Shown piece by piece: positions 12,877 to 26,108 of a stretch of 64,000 nucleotides of DNA. The first letter of the stretch is position 1, and every line of letters begins with the position of its first letter. The notes beneath the pieces were generated by a model that made no database searches, was not told the origin of the DNA, and saw only the letters and a list, made by a program, of their open reading frames with translations. A program made the position numbers and the translations under genes. Source of the DNA: Sipunculus nudus (Eukaryota; Annelida; Sipuncula; Golfingiida; Sipunculidae); the NCBI GenBank assembly GCA_026874595.1, contig CM049308.1, positions 81,270,124-81,334,123 of the forward strand, in the 5' to 3' direction.

Positions 12877-13532
12877 GATCTGCCATTCTCAAAATATTCT
12901 CAGCAGACCAAAGATGACACCAGCTCTGATAAGTGTTCTGGCTCCAGCATTTGTGGAGAAATTACAAAGGGACAGATTTCAGAAAGTATAAATAAAACAT
13001 CAGCTGAAATAGATTCCATCTTCAAGTTCACAAAGTCCAGATCTGAGCAGTGTCTGAACCTTCCTCAAGAGAGCAGCAGCAGCCATCAGTCAAATGAGTT
13101 TATCAATTGCTCACCAGATGTCTCTAATGTCCACTTACCTCAGAGCAACAAATCTAACAATGAATATGGATTGCAGATAACATCTGTATTTGGAGGAATA
13201 GATTTAGCAGAACTTCTGAACGGAGCAAATGAAAATGACTTTTTCTCATCAAAGAACTCTGCTGGCGAGTTTGAATCTCATGAGTTTGAATCTCATGATT
13301 CAAACACTCCAGTGTCCAGTTCTCCTTTGAGAAGCAGAGTCCAAATGTCTGCTTCCCACAAACAAAACAGTTCAATGGATTTACAGTCAGTATGGCACAA
13401 CTATGGGATATATGGTGATGAAGATGTTCCACATCATAACAAAACATCAGATACCCATGTCAGCACAGAGGATGGTTCAGATACTTCAGTTGTAAAGGAC
13501 GGCACAAAATATTCTGAGAGAGCACAAGGTTA
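12877..13532 (+). CDS. Large serine-rich exon of MEIOSIN-like gene
   Basis: The acceptor is atttttccttag, the start phase is 0, and the frame is open for about 218 codons, far beyond chance in this AT-rich DNA. The content is serine, asparagine and lysine rich, with a short internal duplication FESHEFESHD and a hydrophobic segment IDLAELLNGANENDFF. No folded domain is evident, so it is probably a disordered linker between the bHLH and the HMG box. Two donors lie four bases apart: TTA|gtaagt (this end, phase 2, best match to the U1 consensus) and AAG|gttagt (end 13528, phase 1). The first joins in frame to the exon at 34986, the second directly to the exon at 37398. Confidence 0.75.
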
Positions 13533-13823
13533 GTAAGTGCATAATGCTAAGTAGATGCACAAAGGTTCAATCCATTATATAGCCCATAGATGTGTCTGGT
13601 ATTACAGTAGAGCTGTTTTTTTAAAGCATCAGGGGACAAGTTTTTCTTCCGGAAAAACACATTTTCAGAAATTGGGTCAGTGGTCTAGGGCCATTTTGTA
13701 CGACAGTTTATTTTACGCTATATTACTGAGGGAACACCGTGTTTCTGTCGTCCCACGTAATTGACAACCAAAACTTATAAAAGTATCGGATTTATTGCAG
13801 AGTTTGATAGGTAAAACCTTTTT
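13533..13823. other. Intron start, no feature seen
   Basis: This is single-copy-looking sequence between the large exon and element B2. No coding signal was found. Confidence 0.5.
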
Positions 13824-14495
13824 GTATCCGCCAAAACAGAGTTTTGCAGATACTATGTTTTCAGCCCACAGCGCCGCCCCCGCGTAGATGTCCAGAGAAC
13901 TCTACCGTAACCGCTAGGCAGAATTTTACGAAACCCGGGATTACGTTTGGGTCACATGTGAACTGCTGCTCCCCGATTTTGTTTTGACCTCTGACCTTTC
14001 CTCTGCGCTCTGCGTCCATTTGTGCGTCTGTTTCCACACATAAACCCACATATCTCGAAAACCGTTTGACCGATCAGGAAAAAAAAATTGCACAAATGTA
14101 GCCCTTGGATGGCTGTATAAATACACAAAAAATGGTGGTGCCACCCGCAACCATGTTTGCACAGTGCCTATCTGTTCGTCTGCCTTGGGTTAAAATCACT
14201 CATATCTCTGCAGTGGTTTGATCAATGCACCTGAAATTCGGCATGCGTATACATCCTGGATAGCTTTCCTGATTTTATGACAGGAGGTGCCACCTACATT
14301 CACGTTTACACTGCAGACATCCAAGACATATCTCGTGAATCGTTTGACCGATTGGGCCAAAATTTTGCATGTGTATAGATTTCACATAGCTCTTTATCAT
14401 ACGCAAAACTGGTGGCACAAACCAAGAATGATATTGATGCCAACATTGTTCCACTGTGCTCACTGGTGAAATGTCCAGGACATGCTGACATCTAG
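13824..14495 (+). mobile_element. Element B2 with a divergent 3' end
   Basis: It has the typical B hairpin start GTATCCGCCAAAAC, then two B units. After ggtggcac near 14418 the sequence stops matching B. It ends instead with a different hairpin, ATGTCC-a-GGACAT (14471-14483), then CTAG followed by T (14492-14495). This looks like a B element with a replaced 3' end. The alternative is truncation followed by a chance hairpin. Confidence 0.5.
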
Positions 14496-15377
14496 TGTTA
14501 GTAAAGTTAACTAAATGTCGCCTGTCTTGAGAGTGACACTTCTGGGTTGAGCACTGATTTGTTTTACTTTTACACTGAGTTTTCAATTGAATGAAAGGAA
14601 GAGAAATATGATAGACCAAACTTTTGAAAAGATGGTAGATTTTGGAAAATAGTTCAAAATACCAATCCAAATGCTGAAAAGTTGCATGTCTTCAAATATT
14701 AAATGCAAAAATACATGAATCTGGGAACAAAAAAAATTGTAGAAGTTTTCACTAGAAACCTTGTTTAAAATTCTCATGCACCAAATATGGATTTGAACCA
14801 TAGTTTACTATATGAGTATATACACTTGTATACATTTTAGGAGCACTTCAATTTTTTAAGCACTTTAAAATATAGGAAAGTCATAAGTGTCTTTGACATT
14901 GATATGTATAGGCATCTTACATTTGGTTATACAGATTAGGAAAAAATGAATGTTTGTTTCCAGCAACCTGACTGACTTAAAAGCACACTTACCAAATGTA
15001 TGATGATATTATAATGAAAATATAATACCTTAAAAATGGCATTTATCTAGCTTCATGTAGGATCAAATAATGCATCTTAATCCTTGTCACACCTGTGACA
15101 AATTACAAATAAATGTATATGATTTATGTGTGAAATAATTATTTCAAAAGAAATAGTCTGCAGGGCTTACATTTTAAATCAAGGATAAAATTCCAAAATT
15201 ATATTGTAAACGAATCTGGTCTTTAAATGTGCATTGGTCACTCGTTTAAATGCAAGATAAAAAAAATTGGTAGTTACAGCAGAAGTTATTGATCCATCAG
15301 AGCACTGCTGTTTATCACAATATGTTTAACAGTTATAAACTCACTGATCACTTCATTTAAATTGGGCTGATGCATTG
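14496..15377. other. Intron, no feature seen
   Basis: AT-rich, with no exon-like open frame and no match to the other repeats in the window. Confidence 0.5.
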
Positions 15378-16483
15378 TTAGCGAACCTGTGAGCTTATGC
15401 GATGGTGTGGCGTCGTCAGTCGTCTGTACTTTAACCCATACTATCTTGAAAATGGCAAGAGTTAGCATCATGAAATTTTATGCAAAAAATTAGTCATCTA
15501 AAAAAACTCTGTCGGCTTCTGCTTATTTTTTGACTAACTGCATTTTCTTAGATTTTATAGGGAAAAAGCTAAAAAAGCTTTAAAAATCTTCTTCTCCGAA
15601 ACTGTTCAGCCAAATTGTCCAATGTTTCACAGAAATGATCCCTGGAACAATCTCTCTCAAGTTTGTTCGAATGGTTTAAGTTCAGTGATTTTTGGCTGAG
15701 TTACAGGAGGTTGAACTTAGTCATCTGTCCAAAAAAGCATACTAAAATTACAATCTTAGAAACGGCTGGAGCTATTATCATCAAATTTTATGCCAATGTT
15801 GGTCACATGAGTCATATCTGAAATTGAGGTATTGGTGGCGCCACCTGCATCGGCCTTTTTTGTAAGGGGGTCATCAGTGCCCGTATCATACTGACTGCTA
15901 CAAAAAACTTCTTTTCTGAAACCATATGACCAAATTGTTTAATATTGCACAGAAATGATGCTAGGGTGGTGCTTTCTGAAGTTTGTTCAAATGGTCTCAG
16001 TTCAGTGACTTTTGGCTGAGTTATGGGAAGCTGAATTTAGTCATATGCCATAACAGCCCATTTTAGCTCAGTGGCTACAAAGATCTTCTTCTTAAAAACC
16101 ACTGGGCCAAATTCTTAAATCACACACATTTATTATCCTTAGATGTTGATAATTCAAGTTTGTTCGAATGGTTTTGGTTCAGTGATTTTTGGCTGAGTTA
16201 TGGGAAGCTTAACTTAGCCATTTTGCTGTATTTTCCAATATAAGATATAAACCTGCGAAACGTTTTTCGATTGCTGCCACTGAAGCCAGTTTGTTAAATA
16301 TTTTACAAGAATAATCCCTACAATAATTCTTATAATAATTGTCATTAATGGTTCCACATGAATGATTTTTGGCTGAATTATGGAGATTAAATTGAGTCAT
16401 TTTACCATATATGTTAGCTGTGTGATGCTGTTACATCTAGCCTGGCACCAGTTTATCAGCATCTATTACATCATGCCACTAGA
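15378..16483 (+). mobile_element. Element E1, 5' part (interrupted by D1)
   Basis: It begins ttagcgaacctgtgagctta, the 5' end seen again at 18421, 22354 and 58246. The body consists of degenerate tandem units with cagccaaattgtccaatatt, tttttggctgagtta and one ggtggcgccacctgcat. It breaks at catgccactagac, where E3 (23441-23455) continues without interruption. Confidence 0.65.
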
Positions 16484-18255
16484 CATTAGTCTGTCCGTCC
16501 GTCCGTCCGTCCGTCTGTAGATGTGGCACGTTTTGAAACCGTAAGACCTAGGAATCCAAAATTCAGCATAATGTTAGATGTCTCCAAGATCTCCTACCAA
16601 GCCGAAAACTGGGTCTTTGCGACTTTGTTCCTTTGAGAAATTAAGGAAAAACCTCAATTTTTTATTAAAATCCTATTTTCACACTTCAGGACTGCCTAAT
16701 ATCAAAACCACTCATCTGTTTTTCCTCATATTTACCATAAATGTTCCTCTATATTGTTCCTATGTACATGCAAGAAATTAAGTCTGTAAAGTATAAATTC
16801 TTTAAGTTATGGGCCCAAACATAATGGACTTTGTAAAAAATCAGGAAAAATAATAACTCACTTAACATGAAAAATTTTGAAACTAGAGTCTATTTTCTCA
16901 AGTATATAACTATGTTTAATTAAGATTCAATTGTTTACCGAAAATTAGATCTGAATTTTGTAAATTTTTTAAGTTATTAGCATAGAAAAAGAATCAGTAC
17001 CTTAAATTTTGCCCAACTTTGACCATGGCACGTTTTTTTCCTGTATGCCCCATTGAATTAATTTTCACAGCATGTAAACATAAATATTTAGTTTGTCTAA
17101 ATCTGAAATTTGAAAATAAAAGCTTGAAAATTAAGCTAGTTATTGATTTTTTTTTTCTGTAGTCACTTGCTTTGATTACAGATGCAGGGTCCCACTCCAG
17201 GTCACTGGAAGTCAGCTATGCCAGGGTTTCTGATTTGTTACAGTCACTGGGGGAGATCCCCTGCTGTGACAGGTGTACATATCACCACCCCAATCACCCC
17301 CCCCCCCCCCCCCGGAAACCCAACCCACCAAGTGTTACGCACTAATTGTTATTGTTTTCAAAAAATAATTCAAGGTGTAATCAAGAAGATGCAATGTTGT
17401 GTAATGTAGCATTTTTAAAGAAATCAATTTTCTTTTAAATGATTTTAACAAATATAATTGTACCCATCAGTATGCTTAAATTATTATAAAATATGAAGCA
17501 CATTATGGATAAATAAAGACACAATTAAAAATTGTGAAATCTAAATCAAGTATTATTTTTAGATATTTATTGTTCTGCAGATTTAAAAAATATATTTTTG
17601 TGGTAAAAAATAAATGAACATTTGTATGCATGATGTGGTGTTATCTGACAAGATTAAGATTTATGATGATGCAATTGAGAATTATGAATCAACTTTTATA
17701 TTCAGATATATATGTTGATTTGGAAATGTATAGAAATATAAACTTAAATTAGAAAATAATTGATGTGATAAAAAAATGAGGATTTAATACAAACATTTGT
17801 TCATTATTTTCCTGCCTCAGCAGAATTTGAGATCAGGCTTTGTTTGCCCTGTTTTATGTTATTTATTAGCTCTATTTCAACTGTATACATTTCATAAAAA
17901 AAATACATATATATTTAATAATATATATTATACAAAAATATAGATTCAATTGAACAAATGTGTAAACTACTGAAATGTCAACAGTTAATCGAAAAACCAA
18001 CTAATGATCATGGTAATAGTACAGATCATTTGTTCACAAACTGCTCACATGCTTTAGTTTCAACATTAGGAAACACATGGTCAGGTCACAAAATATTTTT
18101 TGCAACAATTTCTTGCTCATCAATACAAACCAATCATATAAACCAACCATGGCCTTTATTACCTCTTCCTCTTACACTTTATCTCCATTTGATATTATTT
18201 TAGATTTTAACCTTCAAGGTTAACGTCAGCTGAGCACAGTGACCCATAGGTCCCT
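16484..18255 (+). mobile_element. Element D1 (5'-truncated) inside E1
   Basis: It starts within the gtccgtccgtccgtc tract, lacking the usual 5' hairpin. It has the D monomer gcacgttttgaaaccgtaag and ends with GTCAGCTGAGC, gacccataggtc and CCTTG. A run of C residues lies at about 17299-17314. E1-type sequence resumes immediately after. Confidence 0.6.
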
Positions 18256-18749
18256 TGTTTAATAAACTTTAAAAAATGTAGATTTATGATTTTAGATATT
18301 CCTCATGCCAGGCAATGTTTACAATCACAGGTATACGTTAATCCATACTATTTCCAAAACGACTGGAGCTAGCATCATGAAATTTAATTTAAAAAATTAG
18401 CCATCTAAAAAAATATGCATTTTTAGCAAACCTGTGAGCTTATGCAATGGCGCAGTGTCGTCCGTCCATCGTCAGCCATCCGACGCCCAGGGCTGGCTTT
18501 CCGCCGTCCATGGCTGTAAGTCAGAAACCGTCAGAGCTAGCAGCTCCAAATTACATGTAAGAATAAGTTACATGTGAAACTTGGTGCCCTAGAGCTTATT
18601 ATTTGGTATCTGCATTAATTTAGGTTTTATAGAGAAAAAGCTAAAAAACCTTTAAAAATCTTCTTCTCTGAAACTGTCCAGCCAAATTGTCCAATATTTC
18701 ACAGAAATGATCCCTGGAACAATCTCTCTCAAGTTTGTTCGAATGGTTC

Positions 18750-19423
18750 TACGTTCCCGTTCCAAAGAAGCAACTGATTTTCACGCTGCCAGCTTTGACC
18801 TTTATGATATATTTAGACACAAGATGGCGGTTCGCTGTCCGCTGCAAAACACGTGCGTTTGATGTGACAAGCAGCCAACCAGATGCCAATAAACAAAAAC
18901 TCAACAGGCATCCTGGCTCCAAGCCAGGCGCTTCAAGCGCCGTTTGAAGACAGTTAACGGTCGAATTTTAATTGCTCACTCCGATTCTCGCATCATCGAC
19001 CGATTCGATTCTGACAGTATGACTGTGTTAGCATAGCCATGTATCTGCTGCCTGCAGAACTGAAACCAGCCAGCGAGGTGTGCATGCAGCCTTTGTTGTT
19101 ACGTTTCGTTTGAATTACAGCTCACCGGCCCGGCATCCTATGTGCCCAAGGCCCTAAGCAAACCACGTCTGCGGCAATTCTCTCCGAGCCTGTGGCCTGT
19201 GCAGACGGTTACCGGGACAATCAGCTGTCACTCAAAACGAAATGGACATGATTGGCTCCGTGAATTCCTCGCTTGGCCGTGTCTTCCAGCACAAGGTCTC
19301 ATCTGATTGGACAAAAAAACAGTGCTCCCCTCTGGTTTAGCAATTCAGGATACAAGGTCATAACAAACAGCGCTTACCATATAGACGGTAGGCCTATAGT
19401 TAAAGCGCTGTGTAAAGAGCGTA
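18750..19423. mobile_element. 674-bp non-autonomous DNA transposon with 9-bp target duplication
   Basis: GAATGGTTC occurs at 18741-18749 and again at 19424-19432. E1, E2 and E3 show that this 9-mer is single in the uninterrupted element. The insert begins TACGTTC and ends GAGCGTA, an imperfect 7-bp inverted repeat. Its GC content is clearly higher than the surroundings, and it contains no open frame of note. A 9-bp duplication fits several cut-and-paste superfamilies such as Mutator-like elements; the family is not identified. Confidence 0.6.
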
Positions 19424-19917
19424 GAATGGTTCCAGTTCGGAGATTTTTGGCCGAGTTACAGGAGGTTGAACTTAGTCATCTGTCCAAAAAAGCACACTAA
19501 AATTAAAATCTCAGAAACGGCTAGAGCTATAATCACCAAATTTTATACCAATGTTTGTCACATGTCATATCTGATTTTGAGGTATTGGTGGCGCCACCTG
19601 CATTGATGTGTTTTTTACAAGCAAAAATGTAATTTTAAACTCTTCTAACTTATACACTGATTTATGATGAAACTGTTAAGCTGATTGGTTTAAACTTTAC
19701 AAGAATTATTCTATGGTACGGTTCTGCCGGTTTTAAAAGAATAGATTGGGTAAATACAGTTTTAAAAAAGCATTGTAGCCAATTGAAAAAGGCTTTCTGT
19801 ATTTGAAAACAGATTTGACAACATGTTGAGTTTCAGCAGCCAAGTCAAGAGGTCACTCAGTACAAACAGGTGGGGTCCAGACATCACCATGGCAACTGAC
19901 CTGGCTGGGGGGGGGGG

Positions 19918-19975
19918 TGTCTAGACAATGTGTCTAGACATCTAGACACAGCGTCTAGACACAATGTTTAGATGC
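19918..19975. repeat. Cluster of tctagaca motifs
   Basis: Four copies of the palindrome TCTAGA or a close variant lie within 60 bases, next to a G-run. It is a small local simple repeat. Confidence 0.5.
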
Positions 19976-20043
19976 AGAATTCCCAGATTATTGGAACTAT
20001 ATCTTTCAACTGTTTGAAAAAACTTGGTTTGCATTTTAAGCGA

Positions 20044-21109
20044 ATCTGGTTTATCATCAGATCACATGTGAACTGCTGTGCCCTCATTTTTGGTTGACCT
20101 CTGACCTTCTGCTGCCCAGCGTCCATTTGTGCGTCTGTTTCCACACATAAACCCGCATATCTCGGGAACCGTTTGACCGATCAGGCTAAAAATTTTGCAC
20201 AAATGTAGCCCTTTGATAGCTTTATAACATACACTAAAAATGGTGGCGCCACCTGCAACCATTTATGCACAGCGTCCATCTGTTCATCTGCCTTGGGATA
20301 ATATCACTCATATCTCAGCAGTGGTTTGACTTATCCACCTGAAATTTTGCAGGTTTATACATCCTGGACAGGTTTCTTGGTTTTATGACAGGTGGCGCCA
20401 CATACATTCACGTTTACTCTGCAGACATCCAAGCTGATATCTCGGGAACTGTTTGACCGATTGGGCCAAAATTTTGCATGTGTATAGATCTCACATAGCT
20501 CTTCATCATAGGCAAAACTGGTGGCGCCACCTGCGACCATTAATGCACAGCACCCATCTGTTCATCTGCCTTGAGATAAAATCACTCATATCTCAGTAGT
20601 GGTTTGACTTATCCACCGTAAATTTTGCAGGTTTATACATCATGGACAGGTTTCTTGATTTTGTGACAGGTGGCGCCAGCTACATCCAGGTTTACTCTGC
20701 AGACATCCAAGCTAAGCTCATATCTCGGGAACTGTTTGACTGATTGGGCCAAAAGTTTGCATGTGCATAGATCTGACATAGCTCTTCATCATAGGCAAAA
20801 CTGGTGGCGCCACCTGCAACCATTTTTGTACAGGGTCCATCTGTCATCTGCCTTGGGATAAAATCACTCATATCTCAGCAGTGGTTTGACTTATCCACCT
20901 GAAATTTTGCAAGTTTATACATCCTGGACAGCTTTCTCGATTTTATGACAGGTGGCACCACCTACATTCACGTTTAAGCTGCAGACATCCATGCTAATAT
21001 GCAACACACCTCACTCTATTCCCCTTGCCACTTAATCCATGCCTCACTTCACCCGTCCTACTCTGATTTCTGCGGATACACTGTCGCTTGTCGACTACCA
21101 ATATTCTAG
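20044..21109 (+). mobile_element. Element B3 (5'-truncated)
   Basis: It enters at the tcacatgtgaactgctg block, lacking the first ~200 bases and the 5' hairpin. It has three full internal units of about 290 bases and ends with TGCGGATACA, GTCGCTTGTCGAC and TATTCTAG. Confidence 0.65.
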
Positions 21110-21287
21110 TTTTAAATGTCCTAGTCTGAAACTTGCAGGTCCAAAATGTCCATTTTGCTGAAATCATAATGACTAAGGTAGATATGCAGGACTTAAAAGG
21201 ATCAATATTAAATTTTAAAAATAAACTTCCATTCATACTCCCAGACTTTGCACAGGTTCACATTAGGCCTGTAGGCCTTGTTTCAGA

Positions 21288-22353
21288 TTTTATAGAGAAA
21301 AAGCTAAAACCCTTTAAAAATCTTTTCCTCCGGAACGGTCAAGCCAATTTGTTCAATATTTCACAGAAATAATCTTTTATACCATCTCTCCCAAGTTTGT
21401 TCAAATCGTTCAAGTTCGATGAATTTTGGCCAAATTACAGGAAGTTGAACCTAGTCATCTGTCAAAAAAAGCATACTAAAATCTCAGAAACGGCCAGAGC
21501 TATCATCACTAAATTTTATGCCAGTGTTGGTCACATGAGTCATATATGAAATTCAGGTATTGGTGGCGCCACATGCATTGACCTTTTTTTGTACAGGGGT
21601 CATTGGTCATCTGTATATTAACCCATAATTTCTCAGGAATAGCAGGATTTTATGCAATAATCTGTCACATATCAAATGTTGTGGGATTCAGCTTATTTTT
21701 TTGCTATCTTCATTTACTTAGATTTTATAGGGGAAAAGCTGAAAACCTTTAAAAGTCTTCTTGTAAACGGTCCAGCCAAATTGTTCAGTATTTGACAGAA
21801 ATGATCCCAGAGGCAAGCTTTGTTCAAGTTTGTTCAAATGGTTTGCATTTTATGAATTTTAGTGGAGTTAAACAAATCTGAACAGTCATTTGGCCAAGTA
21901 AGCATACTGACATAGTTATCTCAGAAATGACAGAAGCTAGCATTACCAAGTATTGTGCAAATGTTGGTCACATGACTCATATTTGAAGTTGCAGATTTTG
22001 TGGTGCCACCTATATTGACCTGTTTTTTATGGGCAAAAACATCATCATTTTAGCCTCTTTCAGTTTAAAATGTTTATGATGAAACTGTCAAGTTGAATCG
22101 TTCAATTTTCAAAAGAATTATCGTGGGACATGGTTCTTTCAGTCATATCAGAAAAGCTTAAGTTGGTCTTATGGCCATTATTATGTCTAACTTAAACTGA
22201 GGACTGCAAAACTGTTCTTCTTCAAAATTATTGTTTCAATTATAACTTCTGTAACATGGCACAAAAATTATTTTTAGGAGGCCTTTGTTCAAGTTAACTT
22301 GAATGATTTTGGCAGAATTATTGGACCTTTAACAATGAAAGAACTGCATTTTT
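21288..22353 (+). mobile_element. Interior of an older E copy split by E2 and E3
   Basis: E-type units (gattttatagagaaaaagct, ggtggcgccacatgcattgacc) continue between the 3' end of E2 and the 5' end of E3. The copy preceding E2 (18300-18420) is probably its beginning. Confidence 0.5.
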
Positions 22354-24787
22354 TAGCGAACCTGTGAGCTTACGCGATGGTGCGGCGTCGTGCGGTGTCT
22401 GTCGTGCGTCGTCTGTACGTTAACCATAGCTATCTCAAAAACGGCAGGAGCTAGCATCACGGAATTTTTTGCAAATAATCAGTCATTGAAAAAACTATAT
22501 CGGATTTGTTTATTTTTTTTCTAACTGCATTTTCTTAGATTTTATTTGGAAAAAGCTAAAAAGCTTTAAAAATCTTCTTCTCTGAAACCGTCCAGCCAAT
22601 TTGTCCAATATTTCACAGAAATGATCCCTGGAACAATCTTTCTCAAGTTTGTTCAAATGGTTCCAGTTCGGAGATTTTTGGCTGAGTTACAGGAGGTTGA
22701 ACTTTGTTAACTGTGCAAAAAAGCATATTAAAATTTAAATCTCAGAAACGGCTGGAGCTATCATCACCAAATTTTATGTCAATGTTGGTCACATAGGTTA
22801 TATCTGAAATTGAGGTATTGGTGGCGCCACCTGCATCGGCCTTTTTTGTACAGGGTCATCAGTGCCTGTATCACACTGAGGGCTACAAAAAAACCATATG
22901 GCCAAAAATTTTAATATCGCACAGAAATGATCCTAGGGTAGTGCTTTCTAAAGTTTGTTCAAATGGTCTCTTTTCAATGACTTCTGGCTAAGTTATGGGA
23001 AGCTGAATTTAGTCATATGCCATAACAGCCCATTTTAGCTCAGTGGCTACAAAGATCTTCTTCTCAAAAACCACTGGGCCAAATTCTTAAATTTCACACA
23101 TTAATTATCCTCAGATGTTGATAATACAAGTTTGTTTAAATGGCTTTGGTTCAGTGCTTTTTGGCTGAGTTACGGGAAGCTGAACTTAGCCAGTTTACTG
23201 TATCATCCTATATGAGTTATAAACCTGCGAAACATTTTTCGACTGATGCCACTGAAGCTGGTTTGTTATATATTTTACAAGAATAATCCCTACAACAATT
23301 CTTATAATAATTGTCATTAATGGTTCCACATGAATGATTTTTGGCTGAATTATGGAGATTGAATTGAGTCATTTTACCATATATGTAAGCTGTGTGATGC
23401 TGTACATCTAGCCTGGCACCAGTTTATCAGCATCTTTTACATCATGCCACTAGACTTTTAGATTTCAGGTAATTTTTGGTTAATATTAACAAGAAAGATT
23501 TTTTTAAAAGCTTTTAAAACATTTAGATTTATGATTTAAGTTATTCATCATACCAGGCAATGTTACAATCATGGATATTCAGCTCTCTGTGGCTATATAA
23601 AGACAACTGTATGTGGATTATAAATTATTGGTATATCTGCTCAACTTAATTCAAGAATATGTCATCAGTGAGATATATCTGTATTTTAATTTTGCATTCA
23701 GTATGCATCCGTAATAATTTTACATATATTCCTGATTTCTTTTTTATAAAAAGGCAGCTGAAGAGCAGTTTGTATTGGGAAAATAAATTTCAAAGTTATT
23801 TCAAGTAGGGACCACTTTTGTGTTCAGATGGCAGCACTTGGTTTACCATTGGCAGATTGCCAGTGCCTTGATGTTGGCCATTAGCCAAGATGATGTCAGC
23901 TCTATAAATAGTTTTGGCACAGTGCCAGGATTGGAAGAAGTGCAGCCATGTATAGGTCAAGAGTTCACTCAGTGCAGTAGCTGCATTCTATTTATAGCTT
24001 TGGCAGACTGCTCACTGCATCATATTTTGCACCAAAGTTCAGCCTGAATCTATTTATAGCTTTGGCAGACTGCCACCTGTGTCAGATTATGCAACAGGTC
24101 AAGAGTTCACTAAGTGCAGCCAGGTACAGGTCAAAAGTTCACTCAGTCTAACCAGGTGCAGGTCAAGAGTTCACTCAGTGCAGTAGCTTGAGGCAGCAAT
24201 TTGTCACAGGTCACTCAGGGCAACTGCCTTTCTTACCTAAGCCTGGTCAGCCCCATGCATCAGGCTTCAGGTAAGTTTGATGTATGGGCCTGATATTTTG
24301 ACCTATTTCTCTTTGATGGCTTGGCATTTACAAGACAGGTGTTGCCACCTACAATTACTTTTGCACAGTGTATGTGCCTGCTTATTTCTACAAAGGAATT
24401 TGATATATCAGCCTGAAATTGGGCATATTCATACATATTGAATAGCTTTGTCTTATATAAGACTGGTGGTGCCACCTACAGTAATTTTTGCACAGTGTGT
24501 GTCCCTGTTTATTTCTCAGGAGGAGTTTGATATATCAGTCTGAAATTGGGCATATGTATATCTCTTTGATAGCTTCGTTGTATACAAGACTGGTGGTGCC
24601 AGAAAAATCATTTTTGTTTTGAGTGCACCCATGCCAGAATTTCAGCAGTAATGTTTGTGTAATTTTTTCTTATTCAAAATGTTTAGTACTTGCATTGTTC
24701 ATACATGAGAAGTAATGGTCCAGCATTGAAGCATTATACCTGGTGTATTTCCTAATGCACAGGTTCTCATTAGGCCTGTAGGCCTTG
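22354..24787 (+). mobile_element. Element E3, most complete E copy
   Basis: It starts ttagcgaacctgtgagctta. Near the 3' end comes the inverted CACAGGTTC, then attAGGCCTgtAGGCCTTG with T following. The interior has at least four degenerate units. The distal part (23820-24600) has repeated caagagttcactcagtgcag and acaagactggtggtgccacc segments. Confidence 0.65.
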
Positions 24788-26108
24788 TTATTAATCTAGA
24801 TATTTTGATAAAAAGATTAAGAATATTTCAGCTAGAAAAAAAGCATTTTAGTCAAAGTCTTTTAGTATGTGTAAACAGATTTGCCAACAGGCCAAGATTG
24901 TGTCTGTATATTTAAATAGGTTGAGAAATTGCCAACTGTTTCAAATTTGGCAATAGATCAAGAGTTCATTCAGTGCAGCCAGATATAGGTCAAGAGTTCA
25001 ATCAGTGCAGCCAAGCACAAGGCATGTGATCCCCTCATGGGTGACATGTGAACACCTCATGGGCACCATGTGATCACCTCATGGGTGTCATGCCCCTCAG
25101 GGCTGCATGTGGAGCCAATCTATTTATAGCTTTGGCAGACTGCCAACTGTATCAGATTAGGCAACAGGTCAAGAGTTCACTCAGTGCAGCCAGGTAGAGG
25201 TTAAAAGTTCACCCAGTCTAGCCAGGTGCAGGTCATGAGTTCGCTCAGTGCAGTAGCCTGAGCCAGCAAATTTGTCACAGTTCACTCTGGGGAACTGCCT
25301 TTCTCACCTAAGCCTGGTCATCCCCATGCATCAGACTCAAGGTAAGTTTGATGTATTGGCGTGATATTATGACCTGTCTATGTGTCTCTGATGGCTTTCT
25401 CGTTCACAAGACAGGTGTCACCACCTACAATGACTTTTGCACAGTGTGTAACTTTTGTGCCTGCTTATTTCTATAGAGGAATTTGATATATCATCCTGAA
25501 ATTGTGCATATTTATACCTATCGAATAGCTTTGTCGTATACAAGACTGGTGGTGCCACCTACAATAATTTTTGCACAGTGTGTGTCCCTGCTTATTTCTC
25601 AGGTGCGGATGAAGAAAAAACTTGCTAAAAACTTGCATAATCGGGGAAACCTGGTTAAACGGTCCAAATGGCCGAAACCGCAAGTACAAGGGCTATGAGT
25701 CTCAAGCAGTGTTGTTCACAGGATTGAGTTCGGCTCTCGAATGGCATGGCTGGGTCTCCGCTGCTGGGATTGGTGGAAGAAATGTAGGTTGCTTCTGGCT
25801 TTGTGGCTGTGGATGCTGTAGCTTTCTAAAAAGGACAACGGCACCAGATGGACAGTGGCGCCCTCTATGGCTCCCTGCTTGGCTTGGCGTGGCACTGCGA
25901 CTGTTGGCTCAGAGAACAAGCTTAAGGAGCGCACAGGGCTGAGGTCTTGACCGCAGCAACCTGTAGTTGCTCGATGAGCATATACTTCTTTTGGCTTTGG
26001 CTGGCTTTTTTCTCAGGAGGGGTTTGATATATCAGTCTGAACTTGGGATATGTATATATCTCTAATAGCTTTGTTGTATACAAGACTGGTGGTGCCAGCT
26101 ACAATCAT
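24788..26108 (+). mobile_element. Distal part of an older E copy, repeated relative to E3
   Basis: Blocks such as tttatagctttggcagactg, gttcactcagtgcagccagg and gactggtggtgccacctaca repeat the order seen at 24050-24620. That indicates the tail of an E element into which E3 inserted. A separate insertion lies at 25604-26008. Confidence 0.5.
25604..26008. mobile_element. Candidate 405-bp insertion with 9-bp target duplication
   Basis: TTTCTCAGG flanks it at 25595-25603 and 26009-26017, where the sister unit at 24515 has it once. The insert is more GC-rich than its surroundings. It lacks terminal inverted repeats and has no clear RNA polymerase III A and B boxes, so it may be a retroposon or another unidentified element. 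Confidence 0.4.

Larger units (their letters stand above)
18421..21287 (+). mobile_element. Element E2, carrying a 674-bp insertion and B3
   Basis: The 5' end is ttagcaaacctgtgagctta. The 3' end has the inverted CACAGGTTC, then the paired AGGCCT-gt-AGGCCT hairpin and CCTTG. It interrupts another E copy, whose agattttatagagaaaaagc segment resumes right after the end. Confidence 0.6.

Noticed and set aside
14275-14670. 131-codon minus-strand open frame
   Set aside because: It runs across the end of element B2 and unrelated intron, and its first part is the usual minus-strand reading of B.
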